Shown piece by piece: positions 61,942 through 64,000 of a DNA stretch of 64,000 nucleotides; the stretch's first letter is position 1; each line of letters opens with the position of its first letter. The position numbers and the translations under genes are program-made. The notes below the pieces were generated by a model. It had not been told where the DNA came from. It worked only from the letters and a program-made list of their open reading frames with translations, and ran no database searches. The DNA is from Tragulus kanchil (Eukaryota > Chordata > Mammalia > Artiodactyla > Tragulidae). The DNA is taken from positions 95,329,001 through 95,393,000 of the forward strand of contig JAIOJX010000005.1 of the NCBI GenBank assembly GCA_022376925.1, given 5' to 3'.

Positions 61942-62296
61942 TTTTTTTAAACTTTTACTTATTTATTTATTTTTGGCTATTCTGGCTTTTCACTGCTGCC
62001 ATAAGCTCCTCTTTAGTTGCTAGGAGTGGGTGCTACTCTCTACTTGAGCTGAGCAGGCTTCTTGTTGCGGTGACTTTTCTTGTTGTGGAACTCAGGCTCT
62101 AGAGCTCACGGGCTTTAGTAGTTGCAGCACACGGGCTCAATAGTTGTTGCTCCAAGGCTCTAGAGCACAGGCTCAATAGCTGTGACTCAGGGGCTTAGCT
62201 GCTCTGTAGCATGTGGGATCCTCCCGGCTCAGGGTCGAACCTGTGTCTCCTGCATTGGCAGGTGAACTCCTCACCACAGAATTACCAGGGAAGTCC
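61942..62296 (-). mobile_element. CHR-2 SINE, antisense, second copy
   Basis: Right copy of 60815-61169 from duplication 21. Confidence 0.9.
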
Positions 62297-62811
62297 TAAA
62301 TAGCTTCATTTTAACATAAAATAGCAATGCGCATTTACTGTCTGACCTCCCTTGGTATATCAGCTTCCAGATGTCTTCTCAACAGCTGTCTTAATGAAGT
62401 TTAGAGCAGCCATCTTCTCTCACAATTGCACAACTATTTATAAGACATGTTAATGTGCTGTTCTGCTCACTTTAACTGAATTGACTCCTCTTTCACATTC
62501 ATTTTGGTAGTGATATCCTTAAGCAACAATAACAAAAAAAGGGTAATTTTCAGCAGACTACTTTTATATACATATCATTATTGATAGTTATTGTTTATTT
62601 ATGGAAAAAATTGTTATTGTCTTTATTTTCCAAGAGTTTGTCCTTCTCAGCCTTTTATACCTATCATTTTGTTTTCTTATTTATAGGGTGGCATTGCATT
62701 ATTCCAAGATCTTTTCAAATTGGATGTTTTCCTGTTTATTTAGTAATCTCAACTATTAAGGAATATAGCCAAAAGACGGCAAACAAGAAAAAAGCGGCCA
62801 CCTGAAAAGAT

Positions 62812-63802
62812 AGACTATAGGCTGAATTTTTTGTAAATGAGTTACAAAATCACACACAACCCCTGACCTACATCACAGACTAATTACTAATCGACATTAT
62901 TTTTTAATAGCTTTCACTATCTATGTTCTCAGCTCACACCAGTAATTTTAGTTCACTGAAGAAAATTGGACACAGCCAATAGACAATGCCTGGAGATGTA
63001 AGTGCAACTGACAATCCAGCAGAAAGACTGAAAACTACCAAAGGCAAACCTAAGAACTCACATAGCCTAACAGCCACGGGTCACTTAGTGGAGGTGTGAG
63101 TTGGCTTAGGTATCTCTAGGGCCTTTGTGGCCTTTCAATATTAGAACATAACGTATAATTATGAGATCTTGAATAGTCATCAGTTCATTCACCCTCTTGT
63201 TCACTTACTCACCAAATGAAACACATGTAACTAATTTGTCTTGATATACCCTAAAAGGCATGGTTGCAAGGCAATTGGGAATAACAGTGTTTTTGCAAAG
63301 AAATGTTTAACAAGTGAGATAAATACCTCATGAGACTATATAGTGGATAATTTTTAAAAGTAGAATTCTCCACTCTTGAATCATTTCAAAAATCAGACCC
63401 CAGATTCTCCTGAATCTAGGTACCCTCAGTGGTCCCCAAGGCTTGTATGCTTGTTTTCTTCTTTAGCAGAAAATTTGAACATTTCTTCCTAGTCTCTTTC
63501 AAACTCATGCCATCAGATCTCAGCATGGTCTGTTAAGAGATTCATTAGGAGATTTTACTTAACTATTCTTTCCATAAGAAGGATTTCTGGTTTAGCTAGT
63601 AAAAATGATTTTCATCATGCCTTATAAGAACAGTATATTTAAAAATATGTTCATATAGCATAGATATGTTTTTAAATGTTTAAAGTTGCAGGTCTCTATT
63701 TTCTGTAATTATCCACCAGGCAAAGTAGGAAAAAGAATATATTAGCAGTATGCTACCATATTGATAGCAAGCAAAAGACTATTTATTTGTTCAGGTGTGC
63801 TG

Positions 63803-63806
<4 letters not shown>
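62812..63806. other. No recognised content, single copy
   Basis: AT-rich sequence without a recognised repeat or coding frame. Confidence 0.4.

Positions 63807-63838
<32 letters not shown>
63807..63838. repeat. (GT)n microsatellite
   Basis: Sixteen TG units at the 3' tail side of the antisense Bov-tA that follows. Confidence 0.97.
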
Positions 63839-63840
<2 letters not shown>

Positions 63841-64000
63841 CAGTCACTTAGTCGTGTCATTGTGACCCCATGGACTATAGCCCACCAGGTTCCTCTGTCC
63901 GTAGAATTTTCCACCACTGGAACACTGGAGTAGGTTGCCATTTCTTCTTCCAGAGGATTGTCCCTACCCAGGCATTGAACTCACGTCTCTTGTGTCTCCT
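63839..64000 (-). mobile_element. Bov-tA SINE, antisense, cut by window end
   Basis: Reverse Bov-tA: CTCAGTCACTTAGTCGTGTC, GACCCCATGGACTATAGCCC, TAGGTTGCCATTTC, continuing into the head region at the window edge. Confidence 0.9.

Larger units (their letters stand above)
60536..62811. repeat. Direct duplication 21, period 1127 bp
   Basis: Left copy 60536-61662, right copy 61663-62811. The end of the left copy (61616-61650) is a shortened, A-rich version of 62743-62800 in the right copy. Confidence 0.95.

Noticed and set aside
819..62811. A new duplication-generating biological system
   Set aside because: Constant length, sequence independence, exactly two copies, garbled left-copy ends and homopolymer differences all fit assembly error better.
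1..64000. CRISPR arrays, bacterial operons, integrons
   Set aside because: Repeat content is wholly mammalian; there are no regularly spaced short repeats or prokaryotic gene structure.

Overview
The window is non-coding nuclear DNA from a pecoran ruminant (cattle, sheep, goat, deer and relatives). The evidence is the repeat content: BovB (RTE) LINE fragments, Bov-tA/Bov-A SINEs, CHR-type tRNA SINEs, older L1, MIR and L2 remnants, and microsatellites at SINE tails. I found no functional protein-coding exon, RNA gene, CRISPR array or operon. Almost every open frame over 60 codons lies in a transposon remnant or in AT-rich sequence without coding character, and many occur twice because the DNA under them is duplicated. 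The one host-gene relic recognised is a dead processed copy of RPL17 on the minus strand at 22525-23056.

The dominant feature is architectural. Twenty-one separate stretches of unrelated sequence are each present exactly twice, head to tail, with a period of 1.05-1.22 kb. Together they add about 23.5 kb, so the underlying sequence is probably about 40.5 kb. Copies are nearly identical and differ mainly in homopolymer length. Junctions show 0-45 bases of unmatched filler or a few bases of microhomology, and the 3' end of the left copy is sometimes garbled where the right copy is clean. I infer unmerged overlaps between neighbouring contigs or a gap-filling error rather than biology. Any annotation here should first be collapsed.

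Layout. 1-4095: BovB 3' part (+) and its duplicates. 4100-7045: sequence without assignment plus a CHR SINE. 7107-9737: BovB (-), internally duplicated. 9740-12405: L2-like sequence, Bov-A SINEs around a TCTA array, and a CHR SINE nested inside another CHR SINE with a 16-bp target-site duplication. 12500-16650: MIR traces and a possible LTR. 16660-25500: degraded L1 (+) carrying CHR SINEs and the RPL17 pseudogene. 25770-26550: MIR, Bov-tA and a CpG-rich SINE. 26550-32845: no recognised content, four duplicated segments. 32845-36125: Bov-A with an AC array, an ancient repeat, and BovB (+) carrying a SINE. 36126-43200: mostly unassigned, with one ancient repeat and a CHR-2 SINE. 43210-45080: L1 (-) invaded by a younger L1 3' end. 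45090-49180: Bov-tA and unassigned DNA. 49190-51480: L1 (+) with 5' UTR, ORF1 and the start of ORF2. 51480-52545: BovB with a head-to-head 5' inversion. 52550-60300: unassigned DNA with a MIR and one LTR. 60300-64000: Bov-tA, CHR-2, a GT array and a last Bov-tA cut by the window edge.

No new biological system was found. The most useful results are the systematic duplication artefact, a SINE subfamily carrying an NRF1-like palindrome, the inverted BovB, and the order of nested insertions.
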